DNA of 64,000 nt from Calycina herbarum (GCA_001414485.1 LLEY01000112.1:141435-205434); one strand, 5' to 3'. Counted from the first letter of the stretch, positions 44,168-55,600 are shown. Notes: generated from the letters alone by a model not told the origin. Numbers and translations: made by a program.

Positions 44168-45055
44168 ATGCTCTCCTTGACCAACATTGTTGCTTCTGCT
44201 CTGGTAGCATTCACTTTCTTTTCAGTTATCAATGCTGACAGTAAGTCATATACTCCGAACGTTTTTTTTTCCTCGCCCAAATTAGGAGGGCTCGCGATGA
44301 ACAGTAAAATTAGCAGTACTTGAGATATGCGCCTGTCTACATGCCTCTCGTTGTTCAGAGCTTCTAGGCAATTCAGATAATTATGCTAAAAGCGTGAAAC
44401 AATTCAGTGTTGACATGGATCTTTTCAAACAACCAGTTCACTTGTCCGAGAACATCTAGGTCAATACTTCCAACTTGTTTGAAAAAGTCAGAATGACATG
44501 AGCTATTTACAGCTATTTATTGTGTCCATCGCGAGAAGGGGAACAACACCGTTTAATCGCCCACAAAGACGTATACTGACTCTGAAATACTGGGACACAG
44601 TCCTCTATTTCATCAACAACTCTGGTCAAGACCGCTGGATTAACTTCACCCCCAATTCCGGCTGGGATGGTGTTGACGACCAACCCATCGCAAATGGCGA
44701 GCACAAGAACATTGATCTTTACGGCAAAGGCCCCGTTGGTGACCGTGGCAGAGGATGGCAAGGAAATTTTCGATCTCATTTGCCTGGCAGAGATCGCTTT
44801 GATGCGAACCTTGTTTGGGGTGAGATTACTTTACGTGGCGACTTTGGCCTGACTTACTTCGACGTTTCCGTTGTTCCAAACCCCAACGCTCAAGAAGGAG
44901 TGCATTTTATGTATCCACTTTATGATCACGATACCTCCAAAATTTCGGGATGTGAACACTTCCCATGCCCCGGAGCTTATGTCAATGCAGATGATAAACA
45001 AACCAAGGTCACTGCTGACCCCGACATCATTGTCGAGTTGAGAGCCCCTGCCTAG
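44168..45055 (+). CDS. Secreted protein, tandem paralog B
   Basis: Exon 1 is 44168-44240 and encodes the signal peptide (MLSLTNIVASALVAFTFF...). Exon 2 is 44601-45055; together they give 175 aa. The single intron is long (360 nt) and sits just after the signal peptide, where gene A has none. The three introns of gene A are absent here. Aligned blocks include DRWINFTPN, GWQGNFRSHLPG, VWGEITL, YFDVSVV, EGVHFMYPL, SGCEHFPCPGAYV and DDKQTKVT. Two cysteines are conserved with gene A. The exon 2 acceptor at 44600 joins in phase. The function is unknown. Confidence 0.75.
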
Positions 45056-46025
45056 TGTTATTCATTGCCTCTTCGGTCAGACTGCCTACTGGATACGCAT
45101 ACGACCTTGTCATTCTCTGGTAGAGTGAGCCACAAAACCTTCGCCAAAATAAAACAAAATCGCATCACACAACCTCTCAACAGTACTTTCTGGATCTTCC
45201 CTCTATCGACTTTAGTTTGTGGATGCTTCAATGCGTTGGAATTGGAGTTCGCGTTGAGAAAGGGCCTGGTACCTCGTTTTACGTTGAATTTTCTGGAAGA
45301 TTGGCATTTACCGTGGGCTTGGGATATCTCTTATTATTTTGCGCTGATTTGGAGAAAGCATTGAGTTTAAAGAAAGGAAAACTCGACTTTCCGATGGACC
45401 TTTTGACTGTGACTTGTCCTTTGAACTGGCATTCTATCTCCTCGCTCATGTTCCAAATTGTGTCCTACTTTATTGTACTCCATTGCCACCGATAATCAAA
45501 ATGGAGACTGCGTTTTTATTGCCGCTTCCCTTAGCAGGACGTTGAACTAACAAATATATTCTTCATACGTCACACAATACGTAGTGTTTCCAATTAATTA
45601 AATAGCATAGAACTTAGGGCCGTACTGCTTTTCTTACTCATAAAGACCTAAATATTCACGTTGGGAAATAAAATTAGCAATGAATACCTCGCTCGCTGTT
45701 CCCAATTTTCAAGTAATATTTAAGCCGAATACTAAGAACGAATTCCGAATTTCAACCAAGATGTTCTAGGACAATCATTTAGGGTGGTACTAGGCTATAC
45801 TAGAAAGTTGAGTCAGTGGGAGAAGACCGTCGGAAGCACGTCTTAATTATAGTCAAGCCACGTAGGCTATCTTGCGAACTTGACAAATCTTGACCTTAAC
45901 ACTTTGAGCATAGCAATATCAATGAACTCCTTTTTTCGCCTCTGTTACACTGAAACCAAAAACCTTGCGATGCTTCATTCTGTATTTCGAATTAGAAAAC
46001 GCCCTACTCCTCATTCTCCATTGTG
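45056..46025. other. Intergenic, no gene seen
   Basis: This is the convergent spacer between gene B (+) and the duplicated unknown gene (-). Open frames here are unsupported. Confidence 0.35.
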
Positions 46026-48940
46026 TTATCGGTTTCTACGTTCCCCCCAGGACTAAAACGAAGGTTAACAATGTCAAACAGAAGGCATCATGAACGAAAA
46101 CTTACTACTCGAGGTCGGTCAGCGATATGGTATTTCAAGAAATATTCTTCGTCTGGGTTATCAGCGTCCCAGCGGATATTCTCTGTATGTTTTGGTTGCC
46201 AATTCTGTAAAGCATTCCACTTGAGGAAAGTAGGTAGCGAATAGACTTTGTTGACGAGAATACCACGAACAGAATAGGGTTGGAAGGTATAGTCTCGTTT
46301 TAGCACCCGCTCTCTGTCATGAAGATAGTCCACAGGGGGGCTCTGGTCCTCAAGTATTTTATGCTCATATTTTAGATCATCTCGGGTTTTCATCAAAGCA
46401 GCATGAAAACCAGCATCTATGGCCCCAGCCACACCTCCTCGTCCATCAATTCTCCGGTTGACAAGGAGAAATGTGATTTCTATATCGGGATGAAGCTTTC
46501 TCAGACTAGAAGTAACGCGAGATCTGATTGCCGAAAAATAGTTGCCGGATCGATCCGCTAAAACGTCACTGTCGCCGTAGAAATTTATATCCAGATCCGC
46601 GGAAGTCTCCAGTTGTGAATCTTCCTTAGCACACTTCACTCCCAATCCTTGTAAAATGTATCGGCAACCATGACCCCGCGTTAAAATGCCAAGAAGCACA
46701 CTGTCCCATTTGAATAAACTGCTCAAACTCTTGTCGCTTCTGTAGGTCCTTAAATTCTTTAATAACCATTCTGCGTCGAATTTAAGTTGTTGCCGGTTAG
46801 GGTCTTTCCCTAGTTCTTCCGTCATTCTGGTAACTTCATCCAGCGTAACCGTCGTATTTTCGATATAAGGACCAAAGATGCGTTTTTGAAGCTTGTTTTA
46901 TTAGTCATTGCATGTAGGTTGAGAATATAGAGTACCTACAGCTGCAAAATATTGTTTACGGGTGAATTCAGCTTTCCTTCCATCTTTGCCGTACTCTAAA
47001 TTGAACTCCCATCTGACTAGATGATGTTAGAAGCCGAGTAAACAACGAGGGTGGGATACAACAACGGACCCTTTTGAGAATGACACCCAAATGCACTCAG
47101 ATCGCCTTCAAGACCTAGTCGTTTAAAGGCTTGGACATTTGGTGTAAGAATATTCTGTTTCGGCATATATAATCCACCTGACGGCGTAAGGACAAATAAT
47201 GCTGTGGGCTTGGGCTGTTATAAAATTAGCAAAATCTTCTTGGATAAGACGATAGGTCGTTGCCCTTCAGCAACTAGCTACAGATTGTACAAGAGAATTA
47301 TATAGTTGAAATTATTATTCGAGAAAGTTCAGAATTAGAAATTTGATATCTCAACTCTCCTAAACCTTCTCGATTAATAGCTGCAATTACCCGAAAAATC
47401 TCTTACAATTGCATAGAAGGTTACCAAAAAACAATGGCCAAATTTCTTACTTTCCGATCGGAGACTCACATGGGATACTAGGAATGCTGGAGGGCTCTCA
47501 TTGAGGGATGGAGTTGGTGGGACGTGCCCAGACTGGGCAGATGCGAATATATTGTCCTCTGTGCGTGGAGTAGGCTGTACTGGTAATTCAGAGACAACTT
47601 GTGGTTGGCTTTCCTGAATTGGAGATGGGATCAAGCCAGATTTAGCTGGTGGTAGTTCCTTGGATGTATTTGATATGGCAGTTTCCATAGTTTCGTTGCC
47701 ATCGGATTTCTTCTGAAGATCTCTCGATTTCGGAAACTTTTCGTAGCTTATATTTAGCGAGGAAATACGGCCGTTGATACGGGAAACTTACAACTCGTCG
47801 TAAACTAGGGAATCTATCTTCTTCAATAAGATTTTCCGTGTCCCAGCCGATTCCGTCTGAGTGAGAAGGATCCCATGCTTGCAATCCTTTCCAGGTGACA
47901 AAACTTGGTAAATTATAAACAGTATTGACATATTGTACTTCGAGGCCGCTTGAGTCTAAAAGGCTATGACCTTCGAAAGTATATTGTCGTTTTAGGACCT
48001 TTGCCTTGTCCCGATTGAAATCAATGGTAGGTCCAATGTCGCTTATCCATACACCAGTGTCCCTCGGGTTTGAAGTTTCACCTTTTCTATGAATAACGGT
48101 ATGCCAGCCCGCCTGTACAGCTGATGCAGCTCCTTTTTGACCCATAATTCTTATAGACACGTAAAGAAAAGCGATATCCAAAGACATGCCCCTATCTTCA
48201 AAGTGGGATTTTACCAAGTTCTCGATTGTTGTAAAAGGGTCGAAGGGTCTGGCTAGATCATTTTTGACTGAGCGCATCTCCGTATAAAAGTTCACATCTA
48301 AATGCGGAGATGTTTGCAGTTCTGATGGTTGATCTGGAGACGCGATTCCCAGACCTCGCAGAATGTCAATTTGCGGACCTACATCATTCGCTATACCAAG
48401 CATGATTCTGTCCCAATTGTTGATATTCTGATACTTTTTTTTGTCGTATCTGAGGCTTCTGAGGTTCTCCAATAACCACGTCGCATCCTCTACGAGCTCA
48501 TGTCGACTAGGATCGCTCACTAGCCTTTTAGTCCTTGTTGTAATTTGATCAAGATTGGCAGATGAATTAACAAGGTAGGGCCCAAAAGTTTCTTTTTGAA
48601 GCTACTATTTGTCAGTTGCCAGTTGAGGAAGGAAAAATGAGTTCTGACATTTGTATAGTACTCGTCAGTGGACCACCCGTGATTTCCACCACGAGGCCGG
48701 CCATACCTGGTGTGAAATTTTGACCTTACTACATAATAATCATAAGATGAGCTTCGAAGAGGTTAGGTTGCAAATTGACGACACACCTTTATAAGCATGC
48801 TTATTAAATTTGGCCAAGTCGCCCTTGAGACCGAAATGGTTGAATGTCTCGAGATTCGGACTCCAATGAGTTCTCTTCCTCCGGTATATGGTACTTGGCC
48901 TTGTCAGGACAAACAGAACCTTTTGTCGTCTAGATGCCAT
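46026..48940 (-). CDS. Unknown protein with two tandem homologous halves
   Basis: My fused model has eight exons: 48940-48787, 48728-48649, 48601-47792, 47712-47470, 47214-47070, 47016-46940, 46891-46106 and 46052-46026. All phases are continuous, giving 773 aa. Residues 1-348 and 430-765 are homologous. Shared blocks include VLFVLTRPS/ALFVLTPSG, TFGPYLVN/IFGPYIEN, ATWLLENLRS/AEWLLKNLRT, LDVNFY/LDINFY, and KVLKRQYTF/RVLKRDYTF followed by VYNLPSFVTWKGLQAW/VYSLPTFLKWNALQNW. Intron positions coincide in both halves. A Pro/Ser-rich linker (349-429) joins them. The second half has no start codon of its own, and the linker exon splices into it in phase. The alternative is two adjacent genes, the second having lost its start. 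I do not recognise the domain; no signal peptide or membrane segment is present. Confidence 0.6.
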
Positions 48941-49460
48941 GATGAGAAATAGGTGGGGGACATGAAAAGTTCGGCACGCTTTTTGTGACGTTGTTCATCG
49001 CGACCGCGTTGGAGGAGGGTTGGCAATTAGTCACGTGTGACTGTTACACAACTCCCCTTTTGTGTCAAAAATAATAATAATACCCAATGAGCATCAAACG
49101 GCATATTAAAGGCCGACTTTGCATGTTGGCGGCGTCCATTCAGCAAAAGTGGTCGTTATTCTACCCCCTCTCGCGTTGTTCGAACTTTCAACCTAGTAAT
49201 CTTGTAACTTGATTGTTCCAAAACACCTAGGTTAATAGTCCCAAACTGTTCCAGGTACGTAGGATAATTTACCTAAATTACCTTAGAAGATTGGAACAAC
49301 GAGAATGCCCTCTTTCTGCCGCTTTTATTGTCCACCAGGAGCTACTCTACCTGCCACGAGTTTGTGAAATCCATACCTAGTTTTGGCCTGCAACGTATTG
49401 ATCTTGGCTGCTAAATTGTCGGAAACTTGGATGTTTTCTTTGAGTACAAAAACAGAACCC
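48941..49460. other. Intergenic, no gene seen
   Basis: This is the 5' flank of the duplicated gene and the 3' flank of the UstYa-like gene. No supported coding region is visible. Confidence 0.35.
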
Positions 49461-50195
49461 TCATGGACCTTTGCTCTTCCCAGGGAACGGGAATACTGTA
49501 GTCTCCCCTAACAATTCCGATTTCATGGCTTCCCGCTGAGAGTTCAAAACCACATCCCATAATTTCGATGAATCGCGACATTGATGCGTCTGATTCATTC
49601 CATCGATCCCTATAGCAACCTCCCCCTTCGTATTTTTGGTGAAGCCGGGTTTTTCTAATGTATCATCTGCTGCACATAGAACTCCCTACAACCAAAAAAA
49701 GTAAGCGAATGATCCCAAAAGCACTCATACTGAGGAAGCATGGAAACGTACTTGAGCCAAATAATCAAAGCAGTGTAACCAATGTATGTTATCCTCCTGC
49801 CAATCCCCAGTCTCACTGGAGTGTGCCATAGTGGGATTCACAAGCAGATCTCGGAGCATCACCAAACAATGAATCTGATGAAACATCGACACTCCCATTT
49901 TGACATTCCTTCCGTTTTCGTTCTGGACTTGCAAAAATCCTTCCCCAACCGGCAAAAGCTCTTCCCAATTTGTATCATTCGCAGCAGCTTTCGCAGATTT
50001 AAATGACTCTTCGTTCGCGATCGGAGTGAAGACTTTCGCATTCAACATCACTGTTGGTGAACTAGGAAGATGCGAAAACGCGTCCCACATCGAAGGGGTT
50101 TGGCTGGTTTTTCGTCCATAATGAATGCCGAAGAGAAAGGTACAAGACAGTAATACCGCGATGGAGGTGATCTGAATAAGTAAACCGCGAGACAT
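49461..50195 (-). CDS. UstYa-like (DUF3328) protein
   Basis: Exon 1 is 50195-49752 and exon 2 is 49685-49461; together they give 222 aa. A single transmembrane helix spans about residues 5-24 (LLIQITSIAVLLSCTFLFGI). The two family-defining motifs are HQIHC (106-110) and HWLHC (138-142). The typical LRQ-like block (FDYLAQ) follows, then GVLCAADDTLEK and CRDSSKLWDVV. Family knowledge: UstYa-type proteins act as oxidases or cyclases in fungal RiPP pathways (ustiloxin, asperipin) and as tailoring enzymes such as chlorinases or hydroxylases in other clusters. No recognisable precursor peptide or other biosynthetic gene lies next to it, so it may be an orphan. The intron (66 nt, donor GTACGT) removes the frame stop. 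Confidence 0.87.
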
Positions 50196-51212
50196 CGTAA
50201 CAGTCTCCCTTCAGCCATTAAAGAAGGGAATGCGTTTGATTGACATGATGGGATTGAGATTGGGAAAGAGCGACGGAAAATGGAGACAGTGATTGAGAAA
50301 CCACAATCGCAATCTAGCGGGGTTCGTAGCTTCCTTTTCGGGAAGCTGGTTATGCCGGTACAGGGATATTCTGAGCCCCCTGTGATCTTCCCAAATTGGT
50401 TAGCAAGATCTACATGGATGCGAATATATGAAGAAGGAAAAATTAGTGTTAAGATGAGAGATAGAAAAGCTTTCGTGGTTGAACTTGAGTTTGTTTTATG
50501 GCAGTGTTTGACGAGAGAACCCCCACTGACCTGGTTGGTTTCCTCGCTCAGTCATCTGTTGGCCCGGGTTGCTATCTCTAACTTGAAATCAATTCCGGGA
50601 ACATCATATACATTTTTGTGTGATGAGCAATGACTCTTGTTTTCCTTACATCCTCTATGTTTCTCATAAAAAGGAAAAGTCCCTCCAAGTTTCTATAGCT
50701 CGCATAGTTTAGACATGCCCGAAGATAAGAAAGATACCGCGATTGGCTATCTACTTTATTTTATTGAAACCCTGAAAGTAGTAAAGACCTTCAAATGAAT
50801 GACCACATAGCTTTATATGTTGGTCGTACCGTATCGCATCGTGTTATGTGGAAGTGTTGATATTATATATTCTTCCAAGCGAATTTAAGCGAAGGGATTG
50901 TGTATGGCTGAATGGGACACAATAACTCATAAAATTGATGGTGCTCACTCTGAAAGTCAAGACCTGGCCTGTATATGCTTGTTTTGACTTTTCTACTTGA
51001 AGAATTTCCAGCAAAGAGTTTCCCGGAAATGTTTCCGAAATCAAGTAAACCAAACGAACCCTTTTGGTAAAATAGTGGCGTTCTGTCCCGCTTTATTCTA
51101 GGATCATTGGTTTTTAACATACCCATGGTGATATTCTGCATCCGTGTTATCTAATTCCCGCCAACCTCTTTCCTCCCTGTCCTCCAATATTTATTCTTTC
51201 AGTATCACCCGT
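50196..51212. other. Intergenic, no gene seen
   Basis: This is the upstream region of the UstYa-like gene. A 117-codon frame at 50280-50633 shows no domain and I do not accept it. Confidence 0.3.
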
Positions 51213-52246
51213 ATGGCACGCATGATGGGACGTCTACGACGATCGTCCCATCGAATCCCTCCAAATATCTCCAGAGACAGGGATGGGAAATCCATCAGCT
51301 TGAACCCTGACCAACCACGGCAAAAGCCCTATAGATACACAGCTGTGATTACAATTGAGAGGTACATTGCAAAGAAGAGAAAGGTGGTCCCCGTTGATGT
51401 GTATTGCTACTATGGAAGAAGGAGTGCATGCATGTCATGCATGTTTTCTCTCTTACGAACTGCTTTCCAAAAGATCTAGCGTTCACTGACACTTTTACCA
51501 GTCGCAAGCTTGGGCACTTCCCATTAGACCCCAAAGGTGCTATTTCTTGTCACTCATTCGACGACAAATTTACTCTTATTTAGCCCCGCATATAGTCACC
51601 CCGAGAAAACATGGCACGAAATTCATCGACAGAACTCCTCCCAGGTATCATGAAGTTATCGATCATCCAAGTCCACGGATATCAAGACCGGGTTTAGAAT
51701 ATACACTAAAAAGTGAGGAAGACGGAATACAACAAGGCAACTGGCCCCAAGATTTTGATGACGTATCGGCATCTTCCTGTTATATGCCGCCAAATATATC
51801 ACGAACTCTATGGTGTCGTCTATACAAACACTATTTTCCGATTCACAAGCAAAGCTTTTCTCAACACCTACATAAAATACATCAACCCACTCAAAGCTCA
51901 AGCAATCCTGAAAGTGCAACTCAACTTGCCCAACTCAGTTGTCAGGGGCTTCTTCTCTCCCTCTTTATTTGAAGAACTCACCACCTTGAAGAACCTTAGC
52001 CATCTTGAGATTGCATTTGAGGGCCGAGGTCTACTCTCAAGCTATCGCAGTGTAGAGGTACTTTCGGTTGCCGAAAATGGGGAGACTGGTCCTCGAACAT
52101 CTCCGTGGTATCGAGGGCGCATCTTCTTCCTTACTTCATTAGTCAACTCTAGCATCTTTGAAAATCGGTGGGATTTATTCAAGGTGTTGCCGCTGAAGAC
52201 CCAAAACTTAAGGTTTCAAATTATGCTGGCTGGGTATTTGAAGTAA
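51213..52246 (+). pseudogene. 2EXR-like protein, broken or with unresolved introns
   Basis: The segment from 51502 encodes ALPIRPQRCYFLSLIRRQIY, a 2EXR/F-box-like opening. From about 51713 a different frame encodes HLPVICRQIYHELYGVVYTN and a coherent C-terminal part to the stop at 52246. The two frames do not join through any convincing intron; candidate donors are weak. Upstream, 51213-51479 encodes a basic segment (MARMMGRLRRSSHR...) that could be exon 1 but does not splice cleanly. I infer either a frameshifted gene or an unusual intron near 51650-51740. Confidence 0.4.
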
Positions 52247-52763
52247 CTCAGGAACTGGAAGAGCTGTTTGAAAAGATCAGTAAAGAAGCTGTAATCAATA
52301 GAGGCGGTGTTGGAAAGGGGGTATCGGGGAGTTTTTGAACACAGATTCGACAGGTTGAAAGCACCGCTACTGCACATCTTTGGTGGTGATATCGTATTAA
52401 TCTGACTTAGCATTTCCTAGTGCAAATCTGCGGCTCTAGGTGCATTTAGGTAGCGTATGCCCATGCTCACAGCTCGCTTACCACTAGATATTCGCAATGA
52501 CATAAACGGGCTGGAAATTTAGATTCACATGAATTTTGCGACACGCGCAAGTTCCAATTGTCACAAACTTATTCCTTTCAAAAAAAAACCCCCACAAGTA
52601 AGAATGCCGAGCTATATTCTCGGTACACCCCTTCCATTTAGTGCTTCGGATAGTCTATCACAATTACATTCATTCTCCGAGAACGTTTAGAAGAAGCTAA
52701 GATTCGGGTCAAAATTCTTCTAAACTCTTTCGAAGAATTGTCCTATAATTTCTAACACATGAA
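52247..52763. other. Gene-poor spacer
   Basis: No gene is seen. A perfect 11-bp inverted repeat (GTTTAGAAGAA at 52685-52695 and its complement at 52715-52725) lies just left of the mobile element. Confidence 0.35.
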
Positions 52764-53182
52764 CAGTGTGAGCAATGGGTAGAGTAGAGTAGAGTAGAGT
52801 AGTAGTGCGGGCCGAATCGGGCCGGGCCGGTCCGGATAGGTGGAGTAGCGTCGGGGTGGCGTTTTAGGGCTTCCAGCGGCTTAAGCGAGATCTTCTTTCT
52901 ACTCTATCTACTACGTAACTTCTTTAATAATATTCTTAATAGATTAGCTATTAATTATATAATTATAAAAAGAAGTTTTTATTATATATAACTACTAATA
53001 CTACTAATAATAAGCTTTGTAAGCCTTATAAAGGCAAATATATAAATATTACTAAGACTACTCAAGACTACTCGAGTAGTCTTAAGTCACTACTCTACTC
53101 TACTCATCCGACCCCTCTACTCTACTACTCAAGAGTACTACTCGAGTAGTAGTGAGTAGTTGAGTAGTTTGTGTTCACACTG
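52764..53182. mobile_element. hAT-like MITE with 8-bp target duplication
   Basis: This is a 419-bp non-coding element. It starts CAGTGTGAGCAA and ends in the inverted form (GTGTTCACACTG). It is flanked on both sides by the identical 8-mer CACATGAA (52756-52763 and 53183-53190). CAG-starting inverted ends plus an 8-bp duplication are diagnostic of hAT elements. Subterminal GAGTA/TACTC repeats occur at both ends. The interior has a GC-rich part (52808-52870) and a strongly AT-rich part (52920-53060). Confidence 0.82.
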
Positions 53183-53237
53183 CACATGAATGACAAAAAT
53201 AGTTATGCCTGGAGAAAAGCCGGAATCTCTTACAATA

Positions 53238-53341
53238 CTCTCCTCCCCCCTAAACTAAATGTAGCGTAAAATTAGTTTTTTTGGTGAGGCTGCCATACAA
53301 ATTTAGCGTTTACACTACATTCAATCTAGGGCAGGGGAGAG
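53238..53341. mobile_element. 104-bp inverted-repeat element with TA flanks
   Basis: The left end CTCTCCTCCCCCCTAAACTA and the reverse complement of the right end (CTCTCCCCTGCCCTAGATTG) match over about 35 bp with some substitutions. The element is almost all inverted repeat. It is flanked by TA on both sides (53236-53237, 53342-53343), as in Tc1/mariner-type MITEs. TA alone is weak evidence for a duplication. Confidence 0.55.
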
Positions 53342-53614
53342 TATGAGCTAAACGAGATACAACGCCAATTCTGAGAACTTTTTGAAAGCATCAAGAATTG
53401 TTCCGATTTCAGACGTATGCACTCTTCAGTGGACTTGACTTGGAAGGAACTCCGTCACTGCCATGAACAAGACGCTAACGTTTAATAAGTATGATTGCTC
53501 AATGCTCAACGACAAGGATGGAATTAATGTATGTTGGTTTCCCGGGGGGGTTGCTATTTGAAAGAGATTGATAAATTTATCCATTAGGCACGAGAATGGG
53601 CTCTCTCAATTGTT

Positions 53615-54156
53615 CCCCAAGAGCATTCCAAATTACTCTATCTTCCATTAGAACTTCGTCTAAAGATTTCTCTTCACGTTCTATCCAACGAAAGTTCAAC
53701 AAACACAACACCTGACGAGCCGTGTCTTACTATCTCCCCCTTTTACCTTGGCAAGCAAAAGTTCCCGGATTTTGCAGTCGAGCCAAAGTTCAGCGCCGGA
53801 CTGATACACAAGACTCTGTCTTTAATTTGTCGACAAACCTACCATGACATGAGACTACTGGATCTAGTCTTCTCTACCGACATTCGCTTGTCAAATTCTT
53901 CCATGATTTGCGCTGTTACGATCCATTCATAGCCATAGTCAACCGAGGTCATCTTGATAATATCCAGAATTTGGAGATTCATTTGGAAATAGCTTCACCC
54001 ACCTTTGCCTTTCCATGGAACTTTTTCAGCTGCCTCTATTCCTTCCACGCAAATACCGTCCACCATCTCAAATTCTATGTATGCAAATGGAGAGTTCGAG
54101 TTCTAGTTCATTTTCATAGCCTAGTCATCTTATACAGAAGAGATAAAAACGGATGA
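53615..54156 (+). pseudogene. 2EXR-like gene remnant with frameshift
   Basis: From about 53630 the sequence encodes LLYLPLELRLKISLHVLSN, a clear 2EXR-type opening, and then LSLICRQTYHDMRLLDLVFS. That frame stops at 53928-53930. The continuing homologous text (FFHDLRCYDPFIAIVNRGHL and DNIQNLEIHLEI) is in another frame from about 53895 to 54156. I see no intron that joins them, so a one-base frameshift is likely. No start codon in a good context is visible. Confidence 0.5.
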
Positions 54157-54695
54157 GAAGAGATTTATTTATCGCTAATTTCTGAAAAGACCAAGTAAGC
54201 CTCAAGTTGCCTTCTCCGAGCTTGAAATATCCCCTGGTATAAGCCTTCCCTCCCGCATACAAAACTTTTCCCTAATTGTTCGGCATGAGTCACGGAGCCA
54301 ATTTGAAAGCGACGAGGGCATGAAGATAAGAGGTCGACGGAGAGATTCCGTGAGGGTTGTGAAAAACAGCCATAGACAGCCAAAGAGTGTCTGAAAATCT
54401 AGACATCCGAGTTAACATACGTCTTCAAGTATGTTCGGGAATATAGGAGAGAACATACCGAAGAGAGTGGAGATTCTTGTATGTTGATAATTCAACAAAG
54501 CAGAAAGGAAATCGGTGAAAGAGGGGATTTCTTTTTTGTTAACTGAGAAAAAATCCCAAGGTTGGAGATTTTGATGAAGAAGACTCCTAGCATGTAACAG
54601 CTACTTGGTGATGTTTTCTCGGCCGAAGAAGAGAGGGTGGCATTCAACTGAGATATGATTAGCCCATGATACCTATATCTCAAGATAACGTAAAC
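54157..54695. other. Intergenic, no gene seen
   Basis: This is the 3' flank of the small membrane protein gene. No supported gene is visible. Confidence 0.3.
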
Positions 54696-55154
54696 TCACT
54701 GTCGGGTGCGAATATAAATATCCGCAGCAACTCCAACAACAAACCCACAAAAGCTCATAGTCATAGCAATGAATCCATTCTCATACACACGTCTCTTATG
54801 TTGCAGCCGGTCCATTTGAAAAACAGTTTCCCACAAATCAAGTATGTGTTGAGTGATCCAAGTATTAGCTTCTCCTAAACTACAATAAGACTCCTCGATT
54901 TTGTCCAGCTTCTCCTCGGTGCTCAACTCGACATTCTCGATAATTCCTTGAATTTCTGATTTATGTTCACCATTTGCCCATTCGAGCAGCTCCAAGTATT
55001 GGACGTATTGAGTCAAAGAGCGGTCGTAATAGTACTTGTCATTCTTCTTTAGCTTGGCAAGAGCTTCGAGAAAGGTTGTGTTTTCGTCAAGTGTTTGGAG
55101 ACTCATTGATGGAGTGACTATTTCGCCATCCATATAGACACTGTTGACGGCCAT
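54696..55154 (-). CDS. Small protein with C-terminal membrane segment
   Basis: This 152-aa ORF starts MAVNSVYMDGEIVTPSMSLQ. It has a helical, charged middle (FLEALAKLKKNDKYYYDRSL, then ENVELSTEEKLDKIEESYC). It ends with a hydrophobic segment (FIAMTMSFCGFVVGVAADIYI) followed by RTRQ. This suggests a tail-anchored or single-span membrane protein. A GTGAGT donor overlaps the last codons, and a spliced form would change only the final residue and end near 54645. No family is recognised. Confidence 0.5.
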   Translation of the reverse strand: MAVNSVYMDGEIVTPSMSLQTLDENTTFLEALAKLKKNDKYYYDRSLTQYVQYLELLEWANGEHKSEIQGIIENVELSTEEKLDKIEESYCSLGEANTWITQHILDLWETVFQMDRLQHKRRVYENGFIAMTMSFCGFVVGVAADIYIRTRQ

Positions 55155-55600
55155 GATGATGAGTATGTGTGATTGGAGGGTTGTTGTTGCTGTTGTTGTT
55201 GTTGTTGGACATGTCCTTTTCGGTAGGTCGATAGAAGATCGGGAATTGTAAAGTGGCGGTAAACTGATTGTTTTGAGGTAAAGAAGGAAGGGAAAAACCA
55301 GGGACCATCCAAGATATTTAACTACATGTCAAGTCCTCGCACCGCTCTATCAACTTACGCGTGAAGCCTTGGTGAATGAGAAGATGTACGTCATACAAAT
55401 GGTTCTGTACTGAGTCATATTGATCAATATCCAATTCACCCATTATATCAAATTCAATGCATGTTCTGTGTTTTTCCCGTCTATTCTAGGTGACATATGA
55501 TGTTTCGAGAACTTGCACTCAAAGCAGATAATTCCTTGATAGCCTACAAAACCCGCACCATAAGCGAGTACCTAGTAAATCTCTTCGCGACTTAATATGC
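55155..55600. other. Intergenic, no gene seen
   Basis: This includes the 5' leader of the small membrane protein, with an (AAC)n/(GTT)n microsatellite at about 55181-55207. Confidence 0.35.

Noticed and set aside
45217..45495. 92-codon frame after secreted gene B containing LDFPMD as in gene A
   Set aside because: The match is only six residues with no surrounding similarity; probably coincidence.
5712..50195. A RiPP cluster linking the Kex2-site protein and the UstYa-like protein
   Set aside because: They are over 40 kb apart with conserved housekeeping genes between, and the segments after the KR sites are not repeated core peptides.
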